Source of the DNA: Castanea sativa
Taxonomy: Eukaryota > Streptophyta > Magnoliopsida > Fagales > Fagaceae
DNA length: 64,000 bases
Direction of reading: 5' to 3'
Assembly: GCF_040712315.1 (NCBI RefSeq)
Contig: NC_134017.1
Span: forward strand, 79,427,987 to 79,491,986
In this document: piece by piece, positions 1-10,670 of the stretch
Position numbering within the stretch: position 1 is the first letter of the stretch
Layout of the letters: the number at the start of each line of letters is the position of its first letter
Program-made: the position numbers and the translations under genes
Notes under the pieces: model-generated
Seen by the model: only the letters and a program-made list of their open reading frames with translations
The model's database searches: none
What the model was told of the DNA's origin: nothing

Positions 1-848
1 TAGGTTTCTTAGCTCCCCAATTTGACATCTATTTTTCTGACAGTGAATTCAAGTAGTGTTTGAAGAGAGGTCAATCTCCCAATAAATGTAGGTATCAAAT
101 TTAATTTAACAGGACTTTAACAGGACTAATAACAAGGTGGCGCAGGTCAGACAACAAGTAAAAGTTGTTGGGAATGCTGTTCAATTCATGACAACGAAAG
201 AGATTCAAGGTTTGAAGACGGAAGAGGTTGATGATTGATCTACTCAATGTCTCAACTGGACTATAAGAGAGATTTAGAGACCTAAGATGCAGCAAATCAC
301 AAACAAAATCTGGAAGAGCCCGGCATAAGTATGCGCAAGTATCTAGCCTTGAGGAACAAATCCCTAACACCTAACTGAGAGCTCCTCATAAGTAAGATTG
401 TGCGTAAACCCCTTGAAGATTCTAGCCATCCTTCAGATATGGAAGAGATGCACACAGAAACAGAAGCATGGCGTGCCCTCTTTGAGACAAGACCATCAGA
501 CCGCACGAATTCATGATACATGGTAAAGGGATCGATGTTTATCCAGTCAAATCTTAGTTTGTACAGAGGAGTGTCTAGGTTCGAAGACACCATTAGATCA
601 AAGTAATGGCCTGCTTCCTCCTCCAAGCTACGTCCAGCAACAGGGTGAATAAGTCCCCCCGCTACCCATAATGAGACCAAATCTTTCTTGTAAAAGGTGA
701 AACCAGGGGTGAATATGAAGCAGAATTCCAGGCATCTTCTCAAATACCAAGGAAGTAAATCATATCTTGGGTCTTCTTTGTCACTACTCGAGAAGGAGTA
801 TGGGGGCATTGAGGATGAGGGTAAAGAGAGCATTTCCGCTATAGGATT
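1..848 (-). pseudogene. NLR relic 1, winged-helix and LRR part
   Basis: 3' portion of a minus-strand CC-type NLR relic. Reading down from 848, the translation gives the winged-helix signature that follows NB-ARC in plant NLRs (LPWYLRRCLEFC, then KKDLVSLWVAGGL, then the EEEAGHYFDLM block), a spacer, and leucine-rich repeats (HLRSLNLSYSPVETL, FRLQTLNL). Near 330-350 the frame changes: compared with the paralogue at 58.9-59.0 kb, about 28 bp of the first LRR unit is missing, which breaks the ORF. The gene runs off the left edge of the window. Its 5' part (4414-5038) is separated by the copia element at 854-4408. No P-loop, RNBS or GLPL motif is seen in either part. NLRs are intracellular immune receptors; this copy is very unlikely to encode one. 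Family assignment is confident; non-functionality is inferred from the frameshift, the insertion and the missing NB core. Confidence 0.8.
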
Positions 849-853
849 TTCTA

Positions 854-1045
854 TGTTAGAAATACTGAATTGAATAATATTGTATTTCTCACCGAAAGAA
901 TATGCATGAGTGCCTTTATATAGGAGGCATATGAGTGCAGTACAAGTAAATATGAGTGTAGTACAAGTAAGAGTGCTATACAAGTAAGAGTGCTAAACAA
1001 GTAAACTAGTTGGGCCTAAAGCCCACAACACTATATATGTTAACA
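854..1045 (-). repeat. Copia 3' LTR
   Basis: 192-bp terminal repeat beginning TGTTAGAAATACTG and ending ATATGTTAACA on the plus strand. It is the 3' LTR because the polypurine-tract complement follows at 1046-1062. Nearly identical to 4217-4408. Confidence 0.93.
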
Positions 1046-1058
1046 GCCCCCCTCAAAC

Positions 1059-2060
1059 TCAAGGTGGATGTGAGACCAACTTGAGGTTGTCAACCAAAGT
1101 ACGAAGGCGTCCCTTAGGATGTGACTTGGTGAAGATATCTGCAAGTTGATCTGTAGAGGAGACTGAGATTAGCTTGAGAGCACCATGGACAAGATGATAA
1201 CGGATAAAATGACAATCGATCTCGATGTGTTTAGTCCGTTCATGGAAGACATCATTGTGAGCATTATGAATGACACTTTTGTTGTCACAATAAAGAGGAG
1301 TAGCAGAGGATGTCGACACACCTAAGTCTTTGAGAAGCCATCGTAGCCAAAGAAGCTCAGATGTGGTATCAGCAAGGGCACGATATTCTTCGGTACTAGA
1401 ACGGGCCACATGAGTTTGTTTCTTGCTTCGCCAAGAAATCGATAGAAGAACCAAGAAGAAAGCAATAACCGGTGGTAGACATTCGCGATCGGTGGGATCT
1501 CCCCGCCCGATCGGCATCGGGAAAATGCACGGAGAACAAGAGGAGACCGAGCAGAGTAGAAAAGACCATGGAAGAGAGTGCCCTTTAGGTACCGAAGAAT
1601 GCGCAGAACAGCAGCATAGTGAGTCGATCGTGGAGCAGACATATATTGGCTCACCTGGTGAACAGCATAGGAAATGTCTGGACGAGTAACAGTGAGATAA
1701 ACTAGGCTGCCAACTAAGCGTCTGTAAAGAGAGGGATTAGACAATGGTTTCCCCCCTGAAGGAGTCAGATGCGCATTAAGCTCGACTGGAGTGTCAACAG
1801 TCTTGCTATCAGTGAGTCCAGCTCTAGACAAGAGTTCAGAGGCATACTTGGCTTGAGTAATGTAAAGTCCATCTGTAGAATGAGTGATTTCAAGACCCAA
1901 GAAGTAGCTGAGATGTCCAAGATCTTTCATCTCAAACTGCTGACTGAGAAAATCTTTGAGTTCTTGAATGCCACTGAGGTCATCACCAGTTATGATCATA
2001 TCATCCACATACAGGAGAAGTACGGAAGTGAGAGAGCTCGACAAAGAGGCGATGTTCCCA
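1059..2060 (-). pseudogene. Copia RT (C-terminal half) and RNase H
   Basis: Read on the minus strand. From about 2018 downward comes the second half of a copia RT: LLYVDDMIITGDD with the catalytic YVDD at 1996-2018, then the LGLEI, YASELL and RRLVGSLVYLT blocks. From about 1440 to 1059 comes copia RNase H in another frame (VARSSTEEYRALA, LYCDNKS, HIEIDCHF, DQLADIFTK). The N-terminal half of RT, before YVDD, is absent: integrase-linker sequence runs straight into the YVDD region near 2035-2060, marking an internal deletion. Several frame changes separate the pieces, so no active enzyme is expected. DNA synthesis would have to be supplied in trans. Confidence 0.88.
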
Positions 2061-2265
2061 AAAGACAACATTGCGGGAGACACGAAGACGATGAGAAATA
2101 GGATCATAACACCGATACCCCTTTTGAGTTTCGCCATAACCAAGAAAACAACAAAGTCTTGACCTAGGCTCAAGTTTGTTATGCTCATGTGGCTGAAGAA
2201 GAACGAAACAAGCAGAGCCGAATGAGCGTAGGTGGTGATAGTTTGGAGATGACCCAAAAAGGCGC

Positions 2266-3061
2266 TCATATGGAGTTTGATTTTGGATGACAGGGGCGCA
2301 GGAATGCGATTAATAGTATGAACGACATGAAGACGACTTCGCCCCAAAAAGGAGCAGAACTTTGGCGAGAGAGAAGAAGAGCACGAACGAGTGTCAAGAA
2401 TATGACGAAGTTTTCGTTCGGCTCTACCATTTTGCCGAGAGGTACTGGACAAGTTAGTTGATGAACGGTGCCATAGGAATGCAAAACAGCTTGGAAAGCA
2501 TATTGAGTGTACTCAAGAGCATTATCGGATCGAAAAATTTTGATACGTTTAGAAAATTGAGTTTCAACCATTTTTGCAAAATTAGAATACACTTGCAATA
2601 ATTCGGAACGATGTTTCATATTAAAGATCCACTATAGCGAGAGTAATCATCAACAAAGACAACAAAATATCGAGATCCACCAATACTAGAGACGAGAGGA
2701 AGGTCCCCAAACATCGAATGAATAAGGTCAAAGATATCGGTGGATATAGATTCAACGGAATTGAAAGGCAAAGTTTGGTTGTTTTCCTAATTGACATAAA
2801 ACACAATCAAAATTTTACGTAGACACCGAACCTAGCAAACCTCTAAGCCAATTGTTGTACACGGGAAGAAGATGAGTGACCAAGTCGAGCATGCCAAAGA
2901 GCAAGAGAAGGAATAGAGGAACCGGCAGCAGGTAGCGGCAATAGAAACAGAGCAACAAGTGGAAGACGAAGGTTGTCCACGGGAAACATACGCCCAACTC
3001 GGGACCGGTCCCTAGCTCCATCCCCGTCCTTGGATCCCGCACAATACACCCGAATAATCAA
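2266..3061 (-). pseudogene. Copia GAG-pre-integrase and integrase remnant
   Basis: Minus strand. HARLGHSSSSRVQQL (about 2850-2910) is the GAG-pre-integrase signature. Further downstream on the minus strand comes integrase core sequence (FSKRIKIFRSDNALEY, QNGRAERKLRHILD). Frames change several times across the region and stops interrupt it. In an intact copia element integrase inserts the cDNA; here the reading frame is broken and the C-terminal half is fused to RT sequence by a deletion. Confidence 0.8.
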
Positions 3062-3237
3062 ATATGATTCGATAACCCAACTCGGCTAATTGTCCCACGA
3101 GAAAACAAATTGTAAGAAAGGTCGGGAACATTAAAGACCCCGAAACGGAGAAGTTGGAGGTTGAAACGGAACCTATATTATGACCGGACATTGTGGAACC
3201 ATTTGTCGTGCGAATAGTAAGAGGGTGTAGTGCGGGT

Positions 3238-4105
3238 TTAAGTTCGAGAAAATAAGGACGAGTGAGGTGTCATGTGATTGCAACAAGCGAGAATCCATAA
3301 GCCAAGAGGAAGGAGACATACGGACAAAGCTGAGAGAGAAGAGGAATAAGATGCATTACCAACCATACGAATGACATTGGCGATGATGTTTTTAAGGTCA
3401 TCTGTGGTCATGGTGAAAGTGCGACCTGAAGACTTAGACTGTGCAAAGACGGGAGCCATTGGTTGGACACTCTCAATGTTAGCAATAGTGGCAGAAGAAC
3501 CTGAAACAGCTGATTTATTACGCTGAAAGCAAGTCCCAATATTATGGCCAAAACGTTTGCAAAAATTGCAAAAGCGTTTACTAGATTGTCTGCGATGATT
3601 GTTGCAAAAGGAATAAGACATGTCCTTATTCTTCATTTAGAAGCAAAATATGCAAAAATGGATTGCAAAAATGAAATCTACGTGAAAAACTGAGTAAGGA
3701 GAACCTGGGCCGCAAAAAGTCAACTCCAGGAAAAAGTCAACGGTCAAAGTCAACGGTCAACGGTCAAAGGTGACGTCAGCAGCGCGCTGGAAGGTGACGT
3801 CAGTGATGACGTGGCAGGCTGACCTGTCAAGATGACGTGGCAGGCTGACGTGGCAGATGACGTGGCAAGCTGACGTGGCAGATGACGTGGCAAGCTGACG
3901 TGAGCAGGATCAATCTGGCACGTGGCAGCGCGTGAGGGCGCGTGGAGACTCCGATGACTGTGAGGTTTTCACGAACAGGTAGATCTGAGCAATATTCACG
4001 GTAGTGCCGGAAAAGGCAGTGGTCTTTGCAGTGTTCGAACTCCCTAACGGCGGCTGCTACAGGTCCGGAACCTGAGGACGATGTCTGGAAGACTCGAAGG
4101 TTCAA
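3238..4105 (-). pseudogene. Copia gag remnant with CCHC knuckle
   Basis: The minus-strand ORF at 3238-3636 contains CNFCKRFGHNIGTC, a CX2CX4HX4C zinc knuckle typical of copia Gag nucleocapsid. Upstream, 3827-4105 is open on the minus strand and may be the N-terminal Gag region, but it is joined to the knuckle only through the repeat-rich stretch 3716-3905. Identification of the knuckle is firm. The N-terminal assignment is positional. Confidence 0.65.
3716..3905. repeat. Array of GTCAA and TGACGT motifs inside the copia element
   Basis: About 190 bp containing seven GTCAA copies (TTGAC, the W-box core, on the minus strand), mostly 3717-3772, followed by nine TGACGT copies at 3772-3902, most as TGACGTGGC. 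The second half approximates a tandem repeat of ~26 bp. Part is open on the minus strand, so it could also be a variable Gag linker. A regulatory role is inferred from motif density only. Confidence 0.6.
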
Positions 4106-4216
4106 CGGCGAAAGGCTGTGGCAGTTGTTGTGATAGCGGAAGCAATATTAAGAATGGAGTTACACCAATAAAGACAAGACTGCGAAGAAAAGGTCAGAGC
4201 AGTGGCTCTGATACCA

Positions 4217-4408
4217 TGTTAGAAATACTGAATTGAATAATATTGTATTTCTCACCGAAAGAATATACATGAGTGCCTTTATATAGGAGGCATATGAGTG
4301 CAGTACAAGTAAATATGAGTGTAGTACAAGTAAGAGTGCTATACAAGTAAGAGTGCTAAACAAGTAAACTAGTTGGGCCTAAAGCCCACAACACTATATA
4401 TGTTAACA
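4217..4408 (-). repeat. Copia 5' LTR
   Basis: 192-bp terminal repeat, the 5' LTR in the element's own orientation. The Met-tRNA-type primer binding site (4204-4216, TGGTATCAGAGCC on the minus strand) lies directly next to it. Any promoter would be in this copy and fire leftward. Confidence 0.93.
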
Positions 4409-4413
4409 TTCTA

Positions 4414-5038
4414 GATGTTCCATAATGAGGGACATTTTTTTTTACTGTAGAAAGCATATTTGCAGGTAGATAATTTTTGAGAAAGAGACACTCATTTGCC
4501 CTCCGCTGCCTTTGAAGCAATAAAGACCACAATGTTAATGTTTGTGTTTGTGAAGGAGGAGGAGGAAGTGCAGAATGTGAATGTTTTTTGAGAGACCAAA
4601 CGACTTAATCCTAAGTTCCAAATCCATGCCGTCTTCATCTTCAAGTAACTCTTCAAAGAGCTCACACGATAATAGAGGAGACTCGTAAGACTCAGCTCTA
4701 ATCTCCAGTTCAATGTCTTCAAATAAATCTTCTACTTCATATACCAAATCCTTCACTTTGCAGTACCACTCACGGAATGGACGCTTGTCTTCGCTTGAGC
4801 TGTCAATTTCCCTGTGCGCAGTCATCAACCCAGGCCTTAACATCAATAAACACTCCTTCAGCCTCTCCACATAGAAGAATCGTTCAGCATCTTCTTTTTT
4901 CAACAAATATGTGTTCTGAAACTCGGTAATGAAATTCACCAACCAAACGATGGTGCCAGTGAACGGATGAGAGGGTACTGGTAATAGGCTTCTTGATGTT
5001 GATGTTGATGTTGATGGTGGCGAGATATCGCCCTCCAT
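4414..5038 (-). pseudogene. NLR relic 1, N-terminal coiled-coil part
   Basis: The minus-strand ORF from 5038 to 4535 encodes 167 residues resembling the Rx-type N-terminal domain of CC-NLRs. It has a helix-rich stretch FITEFQNTYLLKKEDAERF, then REWYCKVKDLVYEVEDLFED, which matches the EDVID-like position of Rx-N domains. A near-identical layout occurs at 37.13-37.60 kb. After the coiled coil the protein enters a poor-quality tail and then meets the copia insertion at 4408. The continuation at 848 is already winged helix, so no NB-ARC ATPase core lies between. The start ATG at 5036-5038 follows a Ser/Thr-rich N-terminus. Probably a pseudogene fragment. Confidence 0.75.
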
Positions 5039-5148
5039 CGCTCCCCTTTAATCTTTCTATTTCCAATTCAAACTTCAAACTTCCCTGTTACCAATAACAA
5101 CGGTTCTCATCATCAATTTTTGAAAAACGAAAACGAAAACAAAAATGA

Positions 5149-5516
5149 GGGTAAATTACATATTTAGTCTCTAGCCTTTACACCATATTTCAATTTAGTC
5201 CTTAACTTTTCAATTGTGTTAATTTGGTCCTTAACCTTTTAATGTTGTGTCAATTTAGTCATTGTCATTATATATTAGATGAAAATTGTTTACACAGCAA
5301 ATAGCCAAAATAAAATTTTAGTTTATTATCACATCAATAGAAGCTAATTTTTTATTTTGGTCATTAAATATGTCATTAATTTTCATTCAAAAGATAACTG
5401 TAAGGATTAAATTGACATGGTAAAGAAAGGTTGGGGACCAAATTGACACAATTAAAAGGTTAGGGATCAAATTGAAATATGGTGTATAGGATAGGGACCA
5501 AATACGTAGTTTACCC
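5149..5516. mobile_element. Foldback MITE, about 370 bp
   Basis: Begins GGGTAAATTACATATTTAG and ends with the inverted equivalent, AATACGTAGTTTACCC. The arms stay complementary for over 100 bp (ACACCATATTTCAATTTAG near 5190 against its complement near 5480). No coding capacity. The long imperfect terminal inverted repeats suggest a Mutator-like MITE, but no clean target duplication was found. Confidence 0.75.
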
Positions 5517-5844
5517 CCAAAAACAAAAACAAAAATATATTATTATATTAGTATATGGTATTATATATGTATATAACTCCATAGCGTAAGCTAGTTGAAG
5601 TAAATCCAGTTCCTAATTTTTCTATACTTATCCTTATCCTAATAGATAATAAAATACTCATCTCTATATTAAAAAATAAATTAAATGGAATCGTTCAAAA
5701 ATCAAAACCTGAATTCAGATGCTCGTTGTAGTAGCTATGTTTGTGGTGGCCCTCGACAATCTCCAAAACCCTAATCCATTCCCAATTTTCCCCAATGCGA
5801 AACCCTATTATGAAAGAGGCAACTACACTAAATCAGTGGAGAAA
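5517..5844. other. AT-rich intergenic DNA
   Basis: No gene seen. 5690-5810 resembles sequence at 40.45-40.60 kb and 62.2-62.3 kb (shared CTCCAAAACCCTAATCCATT), so it is a third, diverged copy of a stretch otherwise found beside the AAA-ATPase copies. Confidence 0.5.
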
Positions 5845-5985
5845 TGAAATTTATGTAGAAGTTGGGAACAGTATATTCAACAGGAAAGCATCCTAATCTC
5901 CTTGTAATAGTGGGTTCTGACTAAGTGTATCTCGGAATTGTAAATACATTGATTGTATAGGCCCTGTAATGGGTATCTAGGTGTA

Positions 5986-7020
5986 GTTTAAATACAATTG
6001 TGTTTAGATTGATGTTTTGTTGTGCTTTGTACATGTAATTCCGATCAATATATACAATATAATTTAATTTAATTGAGACAAATATTGCAAAAAATGCACA
6101 ATACATGCTCCACTTTATTTATTATTCAATTTTAAATATCATGTACGCAAAACATGTAAATCCAATAATTCTTTGATTTTTAGGGTTAATAAGCATGATA
6201 GAATCCTATTTTTAAGATAATACTATTTTCTGTAATTAGTATATAGACCGACCAGTTGCCACCATATTTTAAAGATATATAAATCAATGGATGCAAAGAG
6301 AAATCATAAAATTTTATTGCAATATAAATGTAAAAGAAACCAAATAAAATATCATTCATTGTTAACTTCTTCTTTTTTAATTCTTTTTTGAGAATCATCA
6401 TTGTCATTTTTATTGTTGTCATAATTGAGGAATTAATCAACACTGGTCTTGATATACAATTCAAGAACACCAAGTTTTTTATAGTTGAAATGGGGAGGAG
6501 AGATTAAATACAATTGTGTTTAGATTGATGTTTTGTTGTGCTTTGTACATGCAATTCCGATCAATATATACTATATAATTTAATTTAATTGAGATAAGAA
6601 TTGCAAAAAATGCACAATACATGCTGCACTTTATTTATTATTCAATTTTAAATATCATGTTAGCAAAACATGTAAATCCAATAATTCTTTGATTTTTAGG
6701 GTTAATAACCATGATAGAATCCTATTTTTAAGATGATACTATTTTCTATAATTAGTATATAGACCAACCAGTTGCCACCATATTTTAAAGATATATAAAT
6801 CAATGGATGCAAAGAGAAATCATAAAATTTAATTGCAATATAAATGTAAAAGAAACCAAATAAAATATCATTCATTGTTAACTTTTTTTTAAATTCTTTT
6901 TTGAGAATCATCATTGTCATCTTAATTGTTGTCATAATTGAGGAATTAATCAACACCGGTCTTGATATACAATTCAAGAACACCAAGTTTTTTATAGTTG
7001 AAATGGGGAGGAGAGATTTA
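5986..7020. repeat. Two tandem 518-bp units
   Basis: The unit starting at 5986 (TTAAATACAATTGTGTTTAG) restarts at 6504 and continues with few differences to about 7020. Only one copy of this unit exists in the 8.4-10.7 kb duplicate, so the tandem event followed the larger duplication or was lost there. Confidence 0.88.
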
Positions 7021-7554
7021 AACTCTAAATCACTTGGAAACACCTAAACATATCAACCAATTGAACTATAAGGCTCTTAACACAATTCAAGAACACCAAA
7101 TTAAAACCACAATATCAATAATCAAGATGAATTGCACTATTTAAAGCTTGAAAATTTTCATAAAATTTAAGCAATAATTGAACTATTATTAGTAGTAAAA
7201 TTGAAGAAGAATAGAAACTCAATAAAACAAAAAAGATCCACAAAACTGACTGACCTATATCCTATAATTTCCACATTCCATAACTTCACCTTTTATTAAC
7301 TTATTTTATAGGATTTAGAGTGTGGGGCCTATCCTAGTATCCCACTAATTTTCAACCCCTATAAGAAAAATGAGTAAAATTGATTGGACAAAAACAAAAC
7401 CCAAAGTCAGATGAAATGACTTGATTATTATAGGACTAAGATTTCTCTAAGTTTTACCACATCGATTTATTTGGGGATTTGTTTGAAAAACTTATTGGAT
7501 TTTTTTATTAAAGAAAGAAAAAAAATAGTTTGGTTTTTTTTTTTGGTTTTCTTA

Positions 7555-7750
7555 GGTGGCGTTTGGGTATTGCGTTTCTTGCGTTGCGTTTTCTGCATTT
7601 TTTTTTTTCTGGACGCGCGTCTGGCACTGTTCATTGTTCATGAACAGTAATTTTAGGCTTATGAACAGTGTCAAACGTGTGAACAGTAACTTTTTATTAT
7701 TTTTTATTGTTTTCAGTTTTCAGTAAAATAAGCGATATCCAAATGAACCC
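7555..7750. mobile_element. PIF/Harbinger-like MITE, 196 bp
   Basis: Ends GGTGGCGTTTGGGTAT and, inverted, GGGTTCATTTGGATAT, flanked by TTA on both sides (7552-7554 and 7751-7753). The duplicate at about 10410 has the uninterrupted site (TTTCCTTAGTGACAG), an empty site that confirms insertion with a 3-bp TTA duplication. The superfamily is inferred from TSD and terminal sequence. Confidence 0.8.
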
Positions 7751-8010
7751 TTAGTGTGAAAGAAAATTTTATTCTTTAGAATGAAAGGAAAGTGTATTCC
7801 TTGTAAAAAAAATATAATATATTCATTGTCCACAAAAAGAATAGAAATTGAAGCCTTATACATTGATATTGTTGCAAATAATTTAGTGGTTGAGGTCTAG
7901 GAGACTTTCTCAATGGGGAGAGGAGTAGAACTATAGACTTTAGTAAGGAACCAAGAGTTTTATAAGAAGGTAACGCAAGGAGAGAAACAACAAAGTTTTC
8001 ATTTTCTCAA

Positions 8011-8425
8011 CAAAAAATTTTGTGGAGTGCACAAAATCAAGAAAAATTTATGAGATGTGAATTAATGTTGTGAAATGAAAAATATAATGAGACTCAAGGG
8101 TCCTTACCTAGAACTAATATGGAATTTTATTGGGAAGGCACAAAAATTGAGGCAGATACAAGGTAATCAAATAGTCCTTAAAGTATTGGGCAATAGGAAG
8201 ATCGCCCTTGATATTCTTGAAAACTGTTGTACCAATTGCTATTGCTGCATCAACACTTGACTTGAGTGATTTCAAGGGCATGGTTGGTATAGTTCCCTCA
8301 CCGACACCTTGGAAGAGGAGTTCTTCCTCTTCTCTCTGTGTTCTAAATCTCTAAGAGGACTAGTTTTCTTGATTAACTACCCCTAATCTTCTTAATTCCA
8401 TAAATTAAATTATTATCAAGAATTG
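8011..8425. other. Spacer between duplicated segments
   Basis: No confident gene. A 61-codon ORF at 8075-8260 has no recognisable domain and is probably chance. Confidence 0.4.
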
Positions 8426-10670
8426 ATGAAGCTTTATGTAGAAGTCGGAACTCCCGTGTAAAATATTCAACAGGAAAGCATCTAATCTATAACTAATAGT
8501 GTGTTCCTAATTATTGTGTATTTCAGAATTGTAAATACATTGATTGTATAGGCCCTGTAATGGGTTTGTAGAGTTATAGTTTGAATACTATTGTGTTTAG
8601 ATTGGTGTTTTATTGTGATTTGTACAGGTATTTCTGATCTATATATATATATAATACAATATCATTAAATTAAGGCAAGAATTGCAACAACAAAAAAAAA
8701 AAAGCACAATTTGGTCTATAAAATTTTTAACCAGCATTTTAACCTATCCAATACATGTGCTACTTTTATTTATTATTCAATTTTAAATATCTTGTTAGCA
8801 AAAGCATGTAAAATCCAATAATTCTTTGATTTTTTTTAACTTTTATGTGGCGTTTGGTACGGAGAATTCACATTACTCTCGTCATCCAGATTCTTAGGAA
8901 TGTGATTCCTAGGAATCACATTCCTAAGAATGTAGCTATTCCTGTGTTTGGTTTCATTGGGAATATTTTAAGATTCCTAGGAATGTGAGATGATAATGTT
9001 TGGTTTATTCCCAGAAATTTTAAATGAATTATTTATTTTTCCTATTCTATCCTTAGATTTGAATGTGAATTATCAAGTCCTTAAAAAAAAAATCTTCATC
9101 TAAATAAATAATGAAAAACCAAATATAAATTATTAATTATGAAAAATTCATTAAAATTATAGTCTAAACATTTCAAAATGACAGGTACAATACAAAAATA
9201 ACTATATAAATTCTCAAATGCTTTTATTCTTAATAATAATTTTAAAAGAATTTAATCCATAATAATTTGTTTTATATTTGATCTTAATTGCTTAAATGAT
9301 AATGAAAGAAGGGTTAAAATTGTCAATTTATAAAAAATACAATTTCCTTTAAGCTTGGGAATCTGGATTCCCACCTGTTTTAAAGGGAATCCACATTCCT
9401 ACTGAGAGGGGAATCCACATTCCCCTGGCATCTGATTCCTTAGCGTGATTTGTAACCAAACATGGGAATCTTTAAACATTCCTGGGAATCCTAAAACATT
9501 ACCCCATACCAAACGCCACATTAGGGTTAATAACCATCAGTACCACTATATTTCAAAGATTAAAGATATATAAATCAATGGACGCAAAGAGAAATTGTGA
9601 ATTTTATTGCAATATAAATGTAAAAGAAACCAAATAAATTATCATTTTAATGGTTGTCATAATTGAGGAAATAATCAACACTAGTCTTGATAAACAATTA
9701 AAGAACACCAAATTTTGTATAACTACATTGGGGAGGGAGGATTTGAACCTTGTGAATGACTTGAAAATTAACACAAAAAAATACCAACGGATTAAGTTAC
9801 ATAACTCTTAGCGCAATTCAAAACACCAAATTAAAACCATTATATCAATAATCAACATGAATTGTATTATTTATAGCTAGAAAATTTTTATAGAATTTAA
9901 TCAATAATTTAACTATTATTATTAGTAAAATTGAAGAGGAATAGAAATTCAATAAAACAAAAAGGATCCACATGATTGACCTATATCCTATAATGAATTT
10001 TAGAATTGAATTCTTATTTTAATTTCAAGTGAAAACCAATTTTCGCAGTTGTTAGTACGCACAATTGGACTAGAATTCAAGAGCTTCCATAACATCACCT
10101 TTTATTAACTTATACTATAGGATTTAGAGAGCGGGGCCTATCCTACTGCCCCACCGATTTTCAATCCCTATAAGAAAAAATTGAAAACAAATCCCTTTAA
10201 GAAAATTTTGAAAACATAATTGATTGCACAAAAAAAAAAAAAAAACCCAAGTCAGATGAATTGACTTGATCATTATAGGGCTAAGATTTCTCTAAGTTTT
10301 ACCACGTCTATTTTGCTGGGGATTTGTCTTAAATTCCTATTGCGACTTGAAAACTTTATTGGATTTTTTTAATTAAAAAAAGAAAAAATTAGTTTAGTTA
10401 TTTTTAGGGTTTCCTTAGTGACAGTAGGAAAGAAAAGGTTATTATTTAGAGTGGAAAAAAAGTCTATTCCTTATCCAAAATATAATATATTCATTGTCCA
10501 CCAAAGAATGAAAATTGAAATCTTATAAATTGATAGTATTACAAAGAATATAATAGTTGAGGCCTTGGGGTCTTTCCGATGGGAAGAGGAGAAGAACTAT
10601 ATATAGACTTAAGCAAACTAAGAGTTTTATCGGAACGTAATGCAAGGAGAGAAACAACAAAGTTTTAAAA
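8426..10670. repeat. Segmental duplication, copy 2
   Basis: Direct duplicate of 5845-8010, more diverged in places. It is interrupted by the MITE at 8846-9520 and lacks the MITE found in copy 1. Confidence 0.85.
8846..9520. mobile_element. PIF/Harbinger-like MITE, 675 bp
   Basis: Perfect 14-bp termini TGTGGCGTTTGGTA / TACCAAACGCCACA, flanked by TTA (8843-8845 and 9521-9523). The empty site is present twice in the tandem copies at 6169-6200 and 6688-6715 (GATTTTTAGGGTTAATAA). Subterminal sequence repeats GGAATGTGATTCC-like palindromes. Non-coding. Confidence 0.87.

Larger units (their letters stand above)
854..4408 (-). mobile_element. Ty1/copia LTR retrotransposon, deletion derivative
   Basis: Complete insertion of 3,555 bp with 192-bp LTRs at 854-1045 and 4217-4408. 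The LTRs have TG...CA ends, and I see one difference between them (g/a at the ATGCATG/ATACATG site). A 5-bp target duplication TTCTA lies at 849-853 and 4409-4413. Coding strand is minus: the primer binding site (GGCTCTGATACCA on the plus strand, 4204-4216) abuts the right-hand LTR, and the polypurine tract complement (1046-1062) abuts the left-hand one. The internal region keeps pieces of gag (CCHC), GAG-pre-integrase, integrase, RT (LLYVDDM) and RNase H in copia order. It is only ~3.2 kb and broken by frameshifts and a deletion joining integrase directly to the YVDD half of RT. It therefore looks non-autonomous and recent. Confidence 0.93.
5845..8010. repeat. Segmental duplication, copy 1
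   Basis: About 2.2 kb that recurs in the same orientation at 8426-10670. Matching landmarks include CATTGATTGTATAGGCCCTG (5948 and 8538) and GGAGAGAAACAACAAAGTTT near the right ends. Copy 1 contains an internal tandem duplication of ~518 bp (5986-6503 and 6504-7020) and a MITE at 7555-7750 that copy 2 lacks. No gene seen; small ORFs inside are duplicated along with the repeat and show no domain. Confidence 0.85.
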
